Below are positions 22,995-34,149 of a stretch of 64,000 nt of DNA, piece by piece. Position numbers and translations under genes: made by a program. The notes beneath the pieces were generated by a model. The model was not told where the DNA came from. It did no database searches and saw nothing but the letters and a program-made list of their open reading frames with translations. The first letter of the stretch is position 1. Every line of letters begins with the position of its first letter. Source of the DNA: Sinotaia quadrata (Eukaryota; Mollusca; Gastropoda; Architaenioglossa; Viviparidae); contig CM054181.1 of NCBI GenBank assembly GCA_028829895.1, positions 33,172,259-33,236,258 of the forward strand. The letters are read 5' to 3'.

Positions 22995-23540
22995 TTTGTT
23001 CTCTGATGTGATTTGTAATGACTCTATTGTTGAATTGTATTTTACACACAAGACTGTGAATTATAGAAATTATCAGATTGTTGGTTCATTATGCTTATGA
23101 CAAATGCAATGAAATGTATTACTTATAGATTCAAGTAATCTATTTCATTGCATTTGTCATATGCATATTTGATTGTTGATTTAATAAATTTATTGTTAAA
23201 TTTATTGACCTTCTTATGCATAAAATATAGATAATCTTATGTTGGAGAAAAAGTGGTGGATGAGGGCTGGCTAAATATAGATTAAAGCCAGATTTGTCTT
23301 CTCCTTTAGTAAGAAGTTTTTCACCTATGGAACATTGATGTGACAGTAAATATTTATCTTTAATATTGTGGAAGAGAGAAAACATTTACAGCACCCTTAA
23401 ATCTGCCAAGTGAGAGTCAAGTGGTGTCTGCTGGAGGATCATTAATAAAATAAATTAAGATTCCCATCACTTGTATTAGCTATGAAAGATTAATTAATAA
23501 TAATAATAATTTTCATTAATTAAGTGGTGTTGGCATCACA
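22995..23540 (+). mobile_element. Dispersed ~1.5-kb element, copy B (3' part)
   Basis: Matches the 3' third of the element: CTCTGATGTGATTTGTAATG, GTTGATTTAATAAATTTATT, TTGGAGAAAAAGTGG, GTAAGAAGTTTTTCACC, and the 3' terminus GTGGTGTTGGCATCACA. It contains an inserted 64-bp hairpin (23097-23160) that other copies lack. A CA tract starts 32 bp beyond its end. Confidence 0.85.
23097..23160. other. Long hairpin inside element copy B
   Basis: ATGACAAATGCAATGAAAT at the left pairs perfectly with ATTTCATTGCATTTGTCAT at the right. The stem continues through TATTACTT/AAGTAATC-like sequence, giving about 27 bp with one or two mismatches around an 8-10-base loop. The right arm is the element's ordinary sequence; the left arm is an inverted copy of it. 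Confidence 0.85.
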
Positions 23541-23568
23541 TATACAAAGTTTTGCTTTTCACTTACAC

Positions 23569-23571
<3 letters not shown>

Positions 23572-23641
<70 letters not shown>
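23572..23641. repeat. (CA)n microsatellite
   Basis: About 35 CA units directly downstream of element copy B, followed by ACCACACCACACC. Confidence 0.97.
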
Positions 23642-23643
<2 letters not shown>

Positions 23644-23644
23644 A

Positions 23645-23910
23645 CACCACACCATACTAACTGGAATATAAATACACCAACACACTAAATGGGAATAAGC
23701 TAATACAATATATCAATACACCAGCAACTCCAACTAGGAACAGACTGGTACAATATGTAAATAAATCAGTTATCTGGGATAAAGACTAATATAATACATA
23801 AATACACCTGCCACACTAACTGGGAACTGATACAATAAATAAAAACACAATCATGTCAAGAACAGACTAGTAGGGTATATAAATACACCAGCAAAATTAA
23901 GTGGGATGTC
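23645..23910. repeat. Degenerate minisatellite, ~55-bp unit
   Basis: Five diverged units share AAATACACCAGCAA-like, CTAACTGGGAACAGACT-like and AATACAATATAT-like parts. Confidence 0.7.
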
Positions 23911-24346
23911 TAGAATGAAAAAGTCACATGTAGATGTATGAACTAACACTATATACCCTACTTTGTATAAATTTTATCTTAAATTGTTTGAGCTAGTACA
24001 AGACATGAAATATATAATTATAAATGATGATTTTGTTTCTACAATAAAGTACTCTAAAAGGTATACAACAGTGATTAGTTTCATAATTATGTACATGTGC
24101 ATTCATGACAAAGAATGGTTTATTTCTGTTCAAAATAATAGCAAAACAGAAAAGTGATAATATCTTTAAGTAACAGAAATTTGATCAACTTTTTAATAAT
24201 AATAATAAATTTTCTAGTATGATTTCTAAAAAGAAAATATAAGTGTTGATTGGTGATAAAATCCTTGATTGAGAATGCTTGTCGCAGACAATTTAGTTTA
24301 AGAGTTTTCAATAATTTAAAGTCATTACATATATGCACATGCACAT

Positions 24347-24912
24347 ATTAAAACTAAAACATAGTCAGTCATGTTATTTATAAATATAAGTAAAGTTTGA
24401 GCAAATTATGACTGGTATCTGAAAATACTTTTACTTTAGAAGCAAATTTTTAAAAAAAAATTAAACAGAAAATGCATATATTGTTAAGAAAACAAAGATT
24501 TTTTAAATAGTGCAGGTCATGTTTCCATGCATATTTTTGTATATCTGAAGATACTTTTACTTTCAAAGCAAAAATAAAAAAAAAGGGGGAATGAAAATGT
24601 ATACACTAGGAAATAAAGATTTTTAAACTATTAAAACTAAAACATAGTCAGTCATGTTATTTATAAATATAAGTAAAGTTTGAGCAAATTATGACTGGTA
24701 TCTGAAAATACTTTTACTTTAGAAGCAAATTTAAAAAAAAAAATTAAACAGAAAATGCATATATTGTTAAGAAAACAAAGATTTTTTAAATAGTGCAGGT
24801 CATGTTTCCATGCATATTTTTGTATATCTGAAGATACTTTTACTTTCAAAGCAAAAATAAAAAAAAAGGGGGAATGAAAATGTATACACTAGGAAATAAA
24901 GATTTTTAAAAG
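24347..24912. repeat. 283-bp tandem duplication built from ~140-bp subunits
   Basis: Copy 1 (24347-24629) and copy 2 (24630-24912) are nearly identical. Within each, two related ~140-bp halves carry CTGAAAATACTTTTACTTT or CTGAAGATACTTTTACTTTC, then AAAGATTTTTAAA. A further diverged half starts at 24913 (GGAGTACAGGTCTTGTTTC), so the original array had 140-bp units. Confidence 0.95.
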
Positions 24913-25231
24913 GAGTACAGGTCTTGTTTCAATGTATATTTTTATGTTACTGATATTTTCCTTGATTGCTTACTTGTATACACTTTGTGTGTGTGTATAT
25001 ACATATCTTTTATTCAGCCTACTGGTAATTTCACAAATGTTAAAATTTAGCGTCACTGGGTTTTTTCGAAAGTGCCCATCATTAGTTTCCAGCTTAACAA
25101 ACCTCATTGTGACAAATAATCCTTCCCACCTTGATGAGAAAATTTAATGTGCAGCCTTTTACTGCAGTGGAGACAGCTATAACCCTGGCACTGAGTACAT
25201 TAGACAACGAGGGAACAATCAAAGACGGAAA
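24913..25231. other. AT-rich to mixed stretch
   Basis: Contains the end of the 140-bp subunit array and a short GT/AT patch. No gene is supported. Confidence 0.4.
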
Positions 25232-25411
25232 ATGTCAGACCAATTGCCCGGTGTGGAACTGCCTCTCCTACTTTTACCTCAGTCGTTTTTTGTGGGTACG
25301 TCGATGAACGCAGGCATACTTCCCTGCATCCACTATTACCAATTAGACCAAAACAACAGCATACTGAATGGGAATGCTGGGATAATGTTACCATCAAAAC
25401 TTCCCCAGTAA
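25232..25411 (+). CDS. Small open reading frame, 59 codons, unknown
   Basis: ATG at 25232 to TAA at 25411, beginning MSDQLPGVELPLLLLPQSFF, in a GC-richer island at about 25170-25640. It has no stop-rich neighbourhood of the usual kind, but the opposite strand is also open for 81 codons over the same bases, so composition may explain it. A hundred bases downstream, ATGGCTGCCCAG is followed by GTAGTC at 25523, a possible but weak first exon. No family is recognised. Confidence 0.2.
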   Translation: MSDQLPGVELPLLLLPQSFFVGTSMNAGILPCIHYYQLDQNNSILNGNAGIMLPSKLPQ

Positions 25412-26264
25412 AACTCCGTCCAGTTGTAACGGGGATCTTGTTCACGTTGTCATCTTAACAATCACTTAACGACTTCGTTTTCTTGTCCATTCCTCATCTC
25501 TGTCCGAGAAATGGCTGCCCAGGTAGTCTGGCGCATTCTGTGCGTTTTGCTACGTCACTGACGGCGTTGTTTCGTGAGTCAAATTTTATCAATGCCATCA
25601 AAACAGTCGACAGATTGCCGACAGTGGCATTCGCTTGCAAATCCCCCCAACACACACACACACACGCTCACTCACATGATGAATGACAGAGTTCCAAAGC
25701 GAAAGGGAAGTGTGCATAGTTTGTTAGGGGGAAAGAGAATGCAGTTGTCTTTTCTAATGCCCATATCGCAAGAATAATAATTTGATTTTTCTTCTTTTTC
25801 TCTCAAAAGATAATGCAATAATATCTGAATGAAGAAGTCAATAGCAACTTTTATAAGGCAAATGTTACAATGTGCATTACTTTTAATCACTCTCTCACAC
25901 ACACACACCACACACACGTATATTTTCTCCTATAACCATCATGCATAAGTATGCAATGTAATATGGGTCTCAAGTCTTCGTTGTCATGAATCTGCAATCA
26001 GTTATCAAACGAACTCTAACCAGCAAAATAATTGCTATCAAATAAAATATAAACGTGCATGCAAATTAACAATAAACACTTTTTTAAAATAAAGATTAAA
26101 GCAAAACAATATATATATATAGCAAAAGTCATCACAACGGAATTCTATGCAGAATATTTAATTTATTCTCGCTGTTAAATCAAACAAGAAATGCATGTAG
26201 CAACAATCTTGACCGTACTATATATATAAACATGAGAAATTATGTCCATTCAAAAAAGAGACAG
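25412..26264. other. Mixed stretch with small CA tracts
   Basis: Short CA tracts at about 25650-25665 and 25899-25917, and an AT tract near 26110. No gene is supported beyond the weak ATG/donor pair at 25511-25523. Confidence 0.4.
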
Positions 26265-26740
26265 GGATGTTCCAACAAAATTCTCTCCTGTACCATACAC
26301 GTCTCTTGTTTATCTGGGCATTTGGAGAAAGATTGCAATAACCTAATTATTCCATGTGTTGGTTATTTTATACCAACAAAACTATCTCTTATACCTTAAA
26401 CAAACATGAAATAATTAGGTTACTGTAATATTTCTCCAAATATGAGATAAACAAGAGACATGCCTGTACCAACAAAACTCTCTCCTGTACCTTAAACAAA
26501 CATGAAATAATTAGGTTACTGTAATATTTCTCCAAATATGAAATAAACAAGAGACGTGCCTGTATCAACAAAACTCTCTCCTGTACCTTAAACAAACATG
26601 AAATAATTAGGTCACTGTCATCTTTCTCCACATGACCAGATAAACAAGAAACGTGCCTGTACCAACAATCCTTCTTGTATCATAGACATGCGATAATTAG
26701 GACATGTAATTTTTCTCCAACTGTCCAGATAAACAAGAGT
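26265..26740. repeat. Minisatellite, 96 bp x ~5
   Basis: Units share AACAAGAGAC, TGCCTGTACCAACAAAACT, CATGAAATAATTAGGT and TTTCTCCAAATATG. The period is 96 bp in the core (26455 to 26551), with diverged units at both ends. The 32-codon period leaves the minus strand open in the core. Confidence 0.93.
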
Positions 26741-27265
26741 CAATGACAATAACATTCATTATCTAGCGCAAGTAAACAAAACTGAGACGTCAACACTAAT
26801 TGAAAGTATACAGGTAAACGATAAAACTAAAATTGTACACAACAATCTGCCGTAGTGACTAGGATGTGTGGAAAAGAAATACAAAACATCTTTTTGTAAG
26901 GCATCAGGTGTTTTGAAACTTCTAGCAAACAACGCTCAGGCGCGATGTGATAGGTTACTATTTTTTTTTTTAAGTGGGGTGGGTGGGTGGGTAAAAGAAA
27001 AGCTAAATTCAATGTTATAACAAAACTAAATATGCTGCCTACACATGAATGCTCTTGTTAGCAAGAACACAGGCGCTCAATGTAAGAAAGAAATGAGGTA
27101 GAATCAGAGTTCAGATCGTTTAATGATTTTCAGCATTTATACGTTGGAGAGAGATTCAGATCCAATGAGAAACGGGGGTGGGGAGTAGGCGGAGGATGGG
27201 ATCAATTTAAAGTAATTAACGCGTTTCCAGTATATACCAGTCACGAATAACTCCTCTCCATGAAG
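26741..27265. other. Stretch without recognised gene
   Basis: An A/T9 run and a G-rich GGGTGGGTGGG patch lie near 26960-26995. No feature is supported. Confidence 0.4.
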
Positions 27266-27482
27266 AAACTTTATTTCATTCGCTACCAACTGACCCACAC
27301 TTGTCCAAACTTTATTTCATTCGCTACCAACTGACCCACACTTGTCCAAACTTTATTTCATTCGCTACCAACTGACCCACACTTGAGTCCAAACTTTATT
27401 TCATTCGCTACCAACTGACCCACACTTGAGTCCAAACTTTATTTCATTCGCTACCAACTGACCCACACTTGAGTCCAAACTA
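27266..27482. repeat. Minisatellite, 41/43 bp x 5
   Basis: Units AAACTTTATTTCATTCGCTA, CCAACTGACCCACACTT, then GTCC (41 bp; starts 27266, 27307 and 27348) or GAGTCC (43 bp, later units). The two-base length variant divides the array into two halves. Confidence 0.97.
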
Positions 27483-27736
27483 ACATTTAATTCTTTTTTA
27501 ATGTTGTACCAGTATGACAATTCTTCCAAAACTGATTTACTGGAAATGAGGAAGGGTGCGGGATGAGTAAAGCACCACCTCTGGCCCTATTCCAACTAAT
27601 GTACGGAATACAAAGGGTTGGAATTGATCTGTAGCTTAAACATAAAAACATATAATTTATATCAAGAAGCAAAGTCACAAACCCCAAGGCCAACTTTCTC
27701 AGAGAAACATTTTCTTACAAAACAACCAAACACGTA

Positions 27737-27737
<1 letters not shown>

Positions 27738-27804
<67 letters not shown>
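27738..27804. repeat. (CA)n microsatellite
   Basis: About 33 perfect CA units. Confidence 0.98.
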
Positions 27805-27807
<3 letters not shown>

Positions 27808-28144
27808 CAAAAGCACTTAATATATCACGATTACGACCTAAATAAATTTAGTCTTGCTTTCGTAATGTAAAACTGGTCAAGTCAGAAGAGAGAAAAAATA
27901 AAACTGTTAGAAAAAAACTGCAGGAATGGTTTCTCATTTACCAACTCAGAAAAGTTGTAATGATTACAGATATTTACAAGGTTTGAATTAAAATTACTAT
28001 TACCAGGGAATATAATATATAATAATTAGGTATATGCCATCTCTAAAAGAGTTACAAAGGAAGAGAGGAACATAAAACACACTGTCGATATCGATTTCTC
28101 AACTAACTTTACACGCGCATCTCTGGGACCTAATGCGTCGGCAT

Positions 28145-28690
28145 TTTTCACTTTACGTTCTCTTCTGTAAATCTCTTTTTTAGTCATCACAAGTTCTCTT
28201 CTGTAAATACCCTTTTTAGTCATCACAAGTTCTCTTCTGTAAATACCCTTTTTAGTCATCACAAGTTCTCTTCTGTAAATATCCTTTTTAGTCATCACAA
28301 GTTCTCTCCTGATAGTATACTTTTTTCAGTCATTACAATTGCTCTTCTATCAGTTCAGTAGACGTTTTCAATCATCACATAAGTTCTCTTCTGCCACTGC
28401 ACATTTTTCAGACATCAAAAGTTCTCTTGTCAGTACACTTATTTAATCATTACAGATTCTCTTCAAATAGAAGACTTTATTCAGTCATCACGATTTCTTT
28501 TCTGTTAGTACTAATTTTTCAGTCATCGTCTTTCCTCTAAGTGCACTGTTTTCAGTTATTACAAATTATCTTCTATCAGTAGAATATTTTTCAGTTATTA
28601 CAAATTATCTCCTATCAGTAGATTATTTTTCAGTTATTACAAATTATCTTCTATCAGTAGATTATTTTTTCAATTACTATCTGAGCCAAC
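28145..28690. repeat. Minisatellite, 36 bp core with a degenerate tail
   Basis: Four close units (28145-28310) read TTCTCTTCTGTAAATACCCT then TTTTAGTCATCACAAG. Diverged relatives continue to 28690 with TTTTTCAGTTATTACAAATT and CTTCTATCAGTAGA. The 36-bp period is 12 codons, so the minus strand encodes a repeated RELVMTKKGIYR by accident. Confidence 0.92.
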
Positions 28691-28724
28691 ATATTAAAAG
28701 ATACATATTTTAATTCACAGGTAA

Positions 28725-29040
28725 CGGTTTGTTAATATCAGAGCCAACATTAATGGATACACAAGATAATGCACAGGTAACAGTCTGTTACTTTTGTGAG
28801 AAAACATTTAAACTAAAAGGATACAAAAGAAAATGTACGGGCAACCGCTCATTACTACCTGGGTCAACCTTTGCAGGTTACAAAGTACACAAGACAATAT
28901 ACGGGCTCATTACTACCTGGATCAACCTTTGCAGGTTACAAAGTACACAAGACAATATACGGGCTCATTACTACCTGGGTCAACCTTTGCAGGTTACAAA
29001 GTACACAAGACAATATACGGGCAGGGATTTGTTACCATGA
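28725..29040. repeat. Minisatellite, 58 bp x ~3 plus diverged units
   Basis: Core units contain GGGTCAACCTTTGCAGGTTA, CAAAGTACACAAGACAATAT and ACGGGCTCATTACTACCT. The period is 58 bp, which is not a multiple of three, so three plus-strand frames are open in rotation. Confidence 0.93.
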
Positions 29041-29273
29041 GCCAACCTATGGAACAAATTAATTTCCACCTTTATAAGGCAAGAATTTGGTCATCTATAT
29101 TAAGTTTTATAAATATCGTCACTTCTTTTTCCACTTTCAAATTAAACCATTAACCCTAGACAATAATGATAATGATCATGTCAAACAGTTGAATGATGTT
29201 AAGTGCGAATGAAGTAATACACAGGAACAGAATAATTTTCATGCAATAAACGTGTGAATACCTTCCTTACATA

Positions 29274-29275
<2 letters not shown>

Positions 29276-29304
<29 letters not shown>
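29276..29304. repeat. (ACGC)n/(AC)n microsatellite
   Basis: Short ACGC then AC repeat. Confidence 0.85.
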
Positions 29305-29581
29305 CATGCTACACAATATACTGTTACTTTTAGGTCACTCTGTTCGCTGATAACTAGACTACCAAGAATCGTCTAAACACCAAACAAGGGAGTCCTCAAT
29401 AAAGTATTGTTCTTGGAACACACACGCATACAAGACTCACTACAGCATACAGACATTTACGAGTGTTTTTTGCCTAAGTATATTTTCTTCTTATGATCTA
29501 CCTTTCATTAGCTGCTTGAGTAACTGTAAAATGTATTGTAAATAATGCGGCCCGCGCTATCCTTGTGCTTGTCACAACTGC

Positions 29582-29591
29582 TGTGTGTGTG

Positions 29592-29623
<32 letters not shown>

Positions 29624-29627
29624 TGTG
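29582..29627. repeat. (GT)n/(GTGC)n microsatellite
   Basis: GT tract that passes into GTGC units. Confidence 0.95.
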
Positions 29628-29689
29628 TCCCTTGTTATATTACATGACTCTCAACACAAGCGACCAAGATATCATATAACATCATGTAT

Positions 29690-29842
29690 GTACTCGGTCT
29701 TCTTTTGTCCGCTGAATAGGACTGTTCATGAATGGTGCAAGTCTATCCTGAACAGCTAAGATAGGAACATGTTATGTATCCGGTCCTCTATGATCGGAAT
29801 AAGACGATTCGTGAATGGCGCAAGCCATTCTAAGCAGCCAAG

Positions 29843-29882
<40 letters not shown>

Positions 29883-30135
29883 CCGCTCCGCTGTTGTACA
29901 TGGTTTAAGCCATTCTAACTAGCCAATGTGTGTGTGTACCCGGTCCCCTGTCGTTTTTTTAATACAACGGCTCGAGAATGGCGCAAGCCAAGATACATGT
30001 ATATATGTACCGGCTCTCTGTAGTATTTTGAATACGACGGCTCGAGAATGGCGCAAGCCAAGATACATGTATATATGTACCGGCTCTCTGTAGTATTTTG
30101 AATACGACGGCTCGAGAATGGCGCAAGATCAAGTG
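29690..30135. repeat. Minisatellite, 70 bp, with a (GA)n tract inside one unit
   Basis: Six units share CCGGTCCTCT or CCGGCTCTCTG, then GAATA-GACGGCTCGAGAATGG, then CGCAAGCCAAGATA. The last two are 70 bp and nearly identical (29981 to 30051). An older unit carries a GA tract at 29849-29879, and another a short TGTGTGTG. Confidence 0.9.
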
Positions 30136-30969
30136 TGCCAAGAATGTCATTGACGGGTACTATGAGGTCGACAAGTACAACAAATCTTCTATGAGTGTAT
30201 GGTAAATACTGGTTTATTCTGGCCGATACCACTAGTTTTTGTCATAAAAACTCCATAAAATAATAATACAAATTGTGTGTGTGCGTTGGTGGGTGTTACT
30301 TATCCTGAATCAAGTCGATCCTTCAGTGAAATAACTATTTTCAGGAAGTAAAATTGTAGTAAAAGTGAAAATCAATACAAGTCAGACAAGATATTTTGCG
30401 AGTCAACAGCCATGCAACAGCACTTGGAATAATTTTCACAACGAAACATTTCAGTCTGCAAAGAAGTGCAGTGTACAAAAGATGTAAAATTTGCAAGCCT
30501 CGAAACAATCATTTCTTTTTCTTTCTTTTTTAAAGGGAAAAAGGGAAAACGTCCCGTGTCTTGGGCGACTGTTTTCTTCGCATAACTCTCTGTCACAGCA
30601 TCACCACCATCTCCTTGAACACAGGTGACACCACGTGTCGTGTGCCTCCAGCAGAAAGTGCAGTTGAAAGGTTCTTTTCTTCTTCATACAGACATCTTAT
30701 AATCGAACTGATAACCAGAAACACACACACACGCACACAAACACACACGCCATCCTCACCGAAAGACATTTAAAACTCGTTAAAAGGGCACGTTCTCCAA
30801 ACAGACTTGGTTGTATCTACAATCATCCTCAACTGCGTCCACATAACGCCCACAGACAAGACACGCCTTTAAAAGTATCGAACACACGTCAAGCCGGCAG
30901 TCCCTAATGTTCTCCAACTGCCGTCAAGCCGCGGTGGGCGTGAGGTGACGGTGTAAAACTCCTGCGCAC
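30136..30969. other. Mixed stretch without a supported gene
   Basis: Contains a small CA tract near 30721-30748 and a CpG-containing patch near 30900-30960. No gene is supported outside the candidate exon at 30970. Confidence 0.4.
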
Positions 30970-31015
30970 CTGTACCCTTCATAACTGCTATCAGGTTCGA
31001 GACTGGCAATTTCAG
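30970..31015 (-). CDS. Candidate small internal exon, 46 bp
   Basis: On the minus strand a tract ending GGTTACTGTTACAG serves as an acceptor, and GGGTACAG followed by GTGCGC as a donor. The enclosed bases are open, reading EIASLEPDSSYEGY. A second frame is open further, to a stop at 30881 (LKLPVSNLIAVMKGTGAQEF...). The pyrimidine tract is only moderate. The island is GC-richer than the 77-bp array that begins directly upstream of it. No family is recognised. Confidence 0.25.
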
Positions 31016-31029
31016 CTGTAACAGTAACC

Positions 31030-31690
31030 GCTCTAAAGCACAAAGAAATGTTTTGAAGTTTCCAATACATTCAAAACCGCGCTTTGCATTGTTCATCTTT
31101 TTATGCTCCAGATACTCATGAAATGTCTTCAAGTTTCCAATAAGTGTATATTTAAAACATAGCACTGAAATGTTCAACTTAATATACTTCACATACTTAA
31201 CGAAGCAACGTCTAGAGTTTAAATATTTTGTACATTTAAAACCGTGCAATGAAATGTTCAACTTTATACACTTCACATACTTATTAACAAAGCAATGTAT
31301 CGATGTTTTCAATGCATACACATTTAAAAGCGCATTGTTAGTTTAATCTTTTTAAGTAGAAGTTTCCAACACATTTGACATTCAAGCCCGCGCACTGTAA
31401 TGTTCAGTTTTGTATGCTCGAGATAGTTAACAAAGACATGTCGATATTTTCAATACATTCAAACCCGTACACTGTAATGTTCAGTTTTGTATGCTCGAGA
31501 TAGTGAACAAAGACATGTCGATATTTTCAATACATTCAAACCCGTACACTGTAATGTTCAGTTTTGTATGCTCGAGATAGTTAACAAAGGCATGTCGATA
31601 TTTTCAATACATAGAAGCCCGTATACTGTAATGTTCAACTCTGCATGCTCTAGATATTTAACAAAGAAAATTCACAAATATGTATTAATG
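31030..31690. repeat. Minisatellite, 77-bp core with diverged flanks
   Basis: Core units (31394, 31471, 31548) read ACTGTAATGTTCAGTTTTGT, ATGCTCGAGATAGT and AACAAAGACATGTCGATATT. Older units to the left keep TTCAACTT-ATACTTCACATACTTA. The array abuts the candidate exon at 30970-31015. Confidence 0.93.
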
Positions 31691-32061
31691 TTGATTTTCT
31701 TGCCCTGAGTAAAGCTACCATGTCATACAAATAAAAAAAAATTCTAACAAGGATGCATTTTTCTCCCTCAGTCTCACTCAAATTGCTAAACCAGTGAGAA
31801 ACATTTTTGCAACATTTTAACTATATATATATATATACATTTTCTCTCAAGATCTGTTTCGAGTTAAGCAAAGTCGTAGTTGCCTTATACATACAATAAT
31901 AAAATATTAAGATTTTTAACAAAACGTTTTTGAGTACTATTGAAAATGCTTATTTATACAGGCATTTTTCTTTTAACTTATTGAAAGCTATCAAGTTGAT
32001 CAAGCTATCAAAATGCAATGCGACCACTGAGATTCCGGCTTTACTGATACTATGGCCTAGC

Positions 32062-32124
32062 TACTCTTTACTGAGACTAATGTCTATTTTTTTTTTTTTT
32101 TTTTTTTTTTTTACTCTTTACTGA
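32062..32124 (-). mobile_element. Poly(A) retro-insertion with a 13-bp target duplication
   Basis: TACTCTTTACTGA occurs at 32062-32074 and again at 32112-32124. Between the copies are 12 bases and a T26 run. Read on the minus strand this is a very short sequence ending in poly(A), flanked by a perfect target-site duplication, as LINE-machinery insertions leave. A related TTTACTGATA just upstream (32040) means a local tandem duplication is an alternative. Confidence 0.55.
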
Positions 32125-32389
32125 TATCAAGTTGTATTCATTGCAATGCACTGTTATTCCCGAGAACATGTGGTATTTAATTTATAACCATGCATATGGA
32201 TAAAAACTGGTTAGGGCCTTGTAGAATTAAAAAATAGGAAGAAACATTTCCTGAAAATTTACTTCACTTCCAATTTTTACACAGAACACGTCGGTCAGTA
32301 GCGAAGTATGTTACCAGTATTCTCACAAGTGGAAAAAATGTAAATAGAGAACGGGAGGATTAGTTTTGGTATAAGCTGCTTGGTCCTTG

Positions 32390-32530
32390 AGAAGATAGGT
32401 GCGGGGGTTGTGGGTGGAAGCGACGGAAGTGAGATGTAGACCACTGAGCTATATATAGATGAAGAGTACATCCAAAGATGATAAGCGCTGCCGATGTGTC
32501 TCTAACGGAAGTTTCAATGCTACCATTTTG
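32390..32530 (-). promoter_or_regulatory. Promoter-like or repeat segment related to 34150-34240
   Basis: The minus strand reads TTTTCAAAATGGTAGC, then TGTACTCTTCATCTATATAT, then AGCTCAGTGG. This aligns with the plus-strand segment at 34160-34230 (ATTCAATATGGCGGACG, TGTCCTCTCCATATATAGAG, CTCAGTG). Shared order and spacing suggest a common origin; whether it drives transcription is unknown. Confidence 0.4.
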
Positions 32531-32888
32531 AAAAGACCTGCCTAACATTTTAGTGCTGAAGACTACGTGTAGGAAAGCATTCATTATTTTTAAATATGCC
32601 TTAGTTAACATGTAAATTATATAATATTTATTTCATGTTGTTAGACATTTATTATATAATAATAATTGTCTTTAAAGTTGGGTAAAGGTTAAAAACTTAA
32701 AATAAACATTCTTGAAAATATTAATTTGTAACATTACGCTTACGGAATACAATCATTAAATGATGTCAACAATAGTTTGCCAACACATTTTAAAAAAAAA
32801 ACAAACTTTGTTGAAAAAATTTTAATCAGTGTATGGCGAAGTAAATTTGCGTTGTGTTTTTGTTCGAATGTGGTGTCTTCGCCAAGAC

Positions 32889-33460
32889 AAGGTTACATAC
32901 CAAACTATTATTGCTATAATCCCTACAACTCCCATACTGTTTTCTGATAAGAACTATCCTGTGATTTTTACTGATACTTAATCTGTGGAATTATGTGTTA
33001 GAATATAAAACTGTATGAATATTGAAATTATTCAAACATGATTAGTGGAAGTATTGATGTCAAGTAATCTTTTCATTGTATTTGACATAGGCATATTTCA
33101 TTGTTGATTTAATAAATTCAGTGTTAAATTTGTTGACTTCTTACACATATTGATAACCATATATTGGAGAAGAAAGTGGGTGCATGGAGGCTCACTAAAT
33201 GTAGATTAAAAGATGGATTTATCTTCTCCTTGGGTAAGAAGTTTTCCACCTATGGAAATATTATGACAGTAAATGTTTGTCTTTAATGTTGTGGAAGAGA
33301 GAAAACGTTTACAGCGCCTACCTATCTGCCAAGTGAGAGACGAGTGGTGTCTTCTGGAAAATTATTAATAACAAAAATTAAGATTATCATCACTTGTAAT
33401 TAGTTATGGGTGAGTAATTAATTAATAATAACCATTAACTAGGTGGCGTTAGCGTCACAC
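32889..33460 (+). mobile_element. Dispersed ~1.5-kb element, copy C (3' part)
   Basis: Begins AGGTTACATACCAAACTATT, as in copy A, and runs to a clean terminus AGGTGGCGTTAGCGTCACAC. It shares TCTGATAAGAACTATCCTGT and GGTAAGAAGTTTTCCACC with copies A and D. The 5' two-thirds are absent. Confidence 0.88.
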
Positions 33461-33560
33461 AGTTGCTTTTGTTTTAATTTGTATGTATTTCACTTCAGAT
33501 TTATTATTTTGTTTTTCGAAATCAAAATACATACATGTACTATACAAAATGTATCTAATG

Positions 33561-33562
33561 AT

Positions 33563-33643
<81 letters not shown>
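33561..33643. repeat. (GT)n microsatellite
   Basis: About 40 GT units, 100 bp beyond the 3' end of element copy C. Confidence 0.98.
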
Positions 33644-33645
<2 letters not shown>

Positions 33646-34149
33646 GGTGTTTCCTCTGTCACTATCGAGAGATTTAGTGCAGTTATTTTGGGGGAAAAAC
33701 AGTCACTGAAAACAACAGTGCTGTAGACAATGTGCTGAGAAACATTCATTATTAATACAATATTCCAACATGTACACATGTACATACACTTGCAAATATG
33801 TTTATATAAATTATACTGAGTATATTTTTCTCAAGGTAAAGAATATATGTGACAGAGAGTGTATGTGCATAAAAACGTACTAAAAAAAAATCTCAAAAAA
33901 GTGTATAAAGTATTAGATTGGTATGTGTGGAAGTGGTTTACAGTTGTGACTAAAAATAAGTCTGTGTCCTTGCATTTGAATGGTTATTAGATACTAGAGT
34001 CACCACATTTTATAAATGTGTGCATGTACCTTATTCTGATATAATACTTTAATGTGTGATTCAGCAGATAAAAAGCAAACTATTCATATAAATATATCAA
34101 AAAACGGTCGATGCTAAACGTGCAGTTACCATAGACGCTACATTGCTTC

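Noticed and set aside
28729..29153. Zinc-finger-like CYFCEKTFKLKGYKRKC segment at the start of a plus-strand frame
   Set aside because: It has two CxxC-like cysteines but no histidine pair in register, and it lies within a diverged unit of the 58-bp array; chance likeness.
30869..31321. 150-codon open frame on the minus strand
   Set aside because: Mostly made of 77-bp minisatellite relics; only the small splice-flanked piece at 30970-31015 was kept as a weak candidate.
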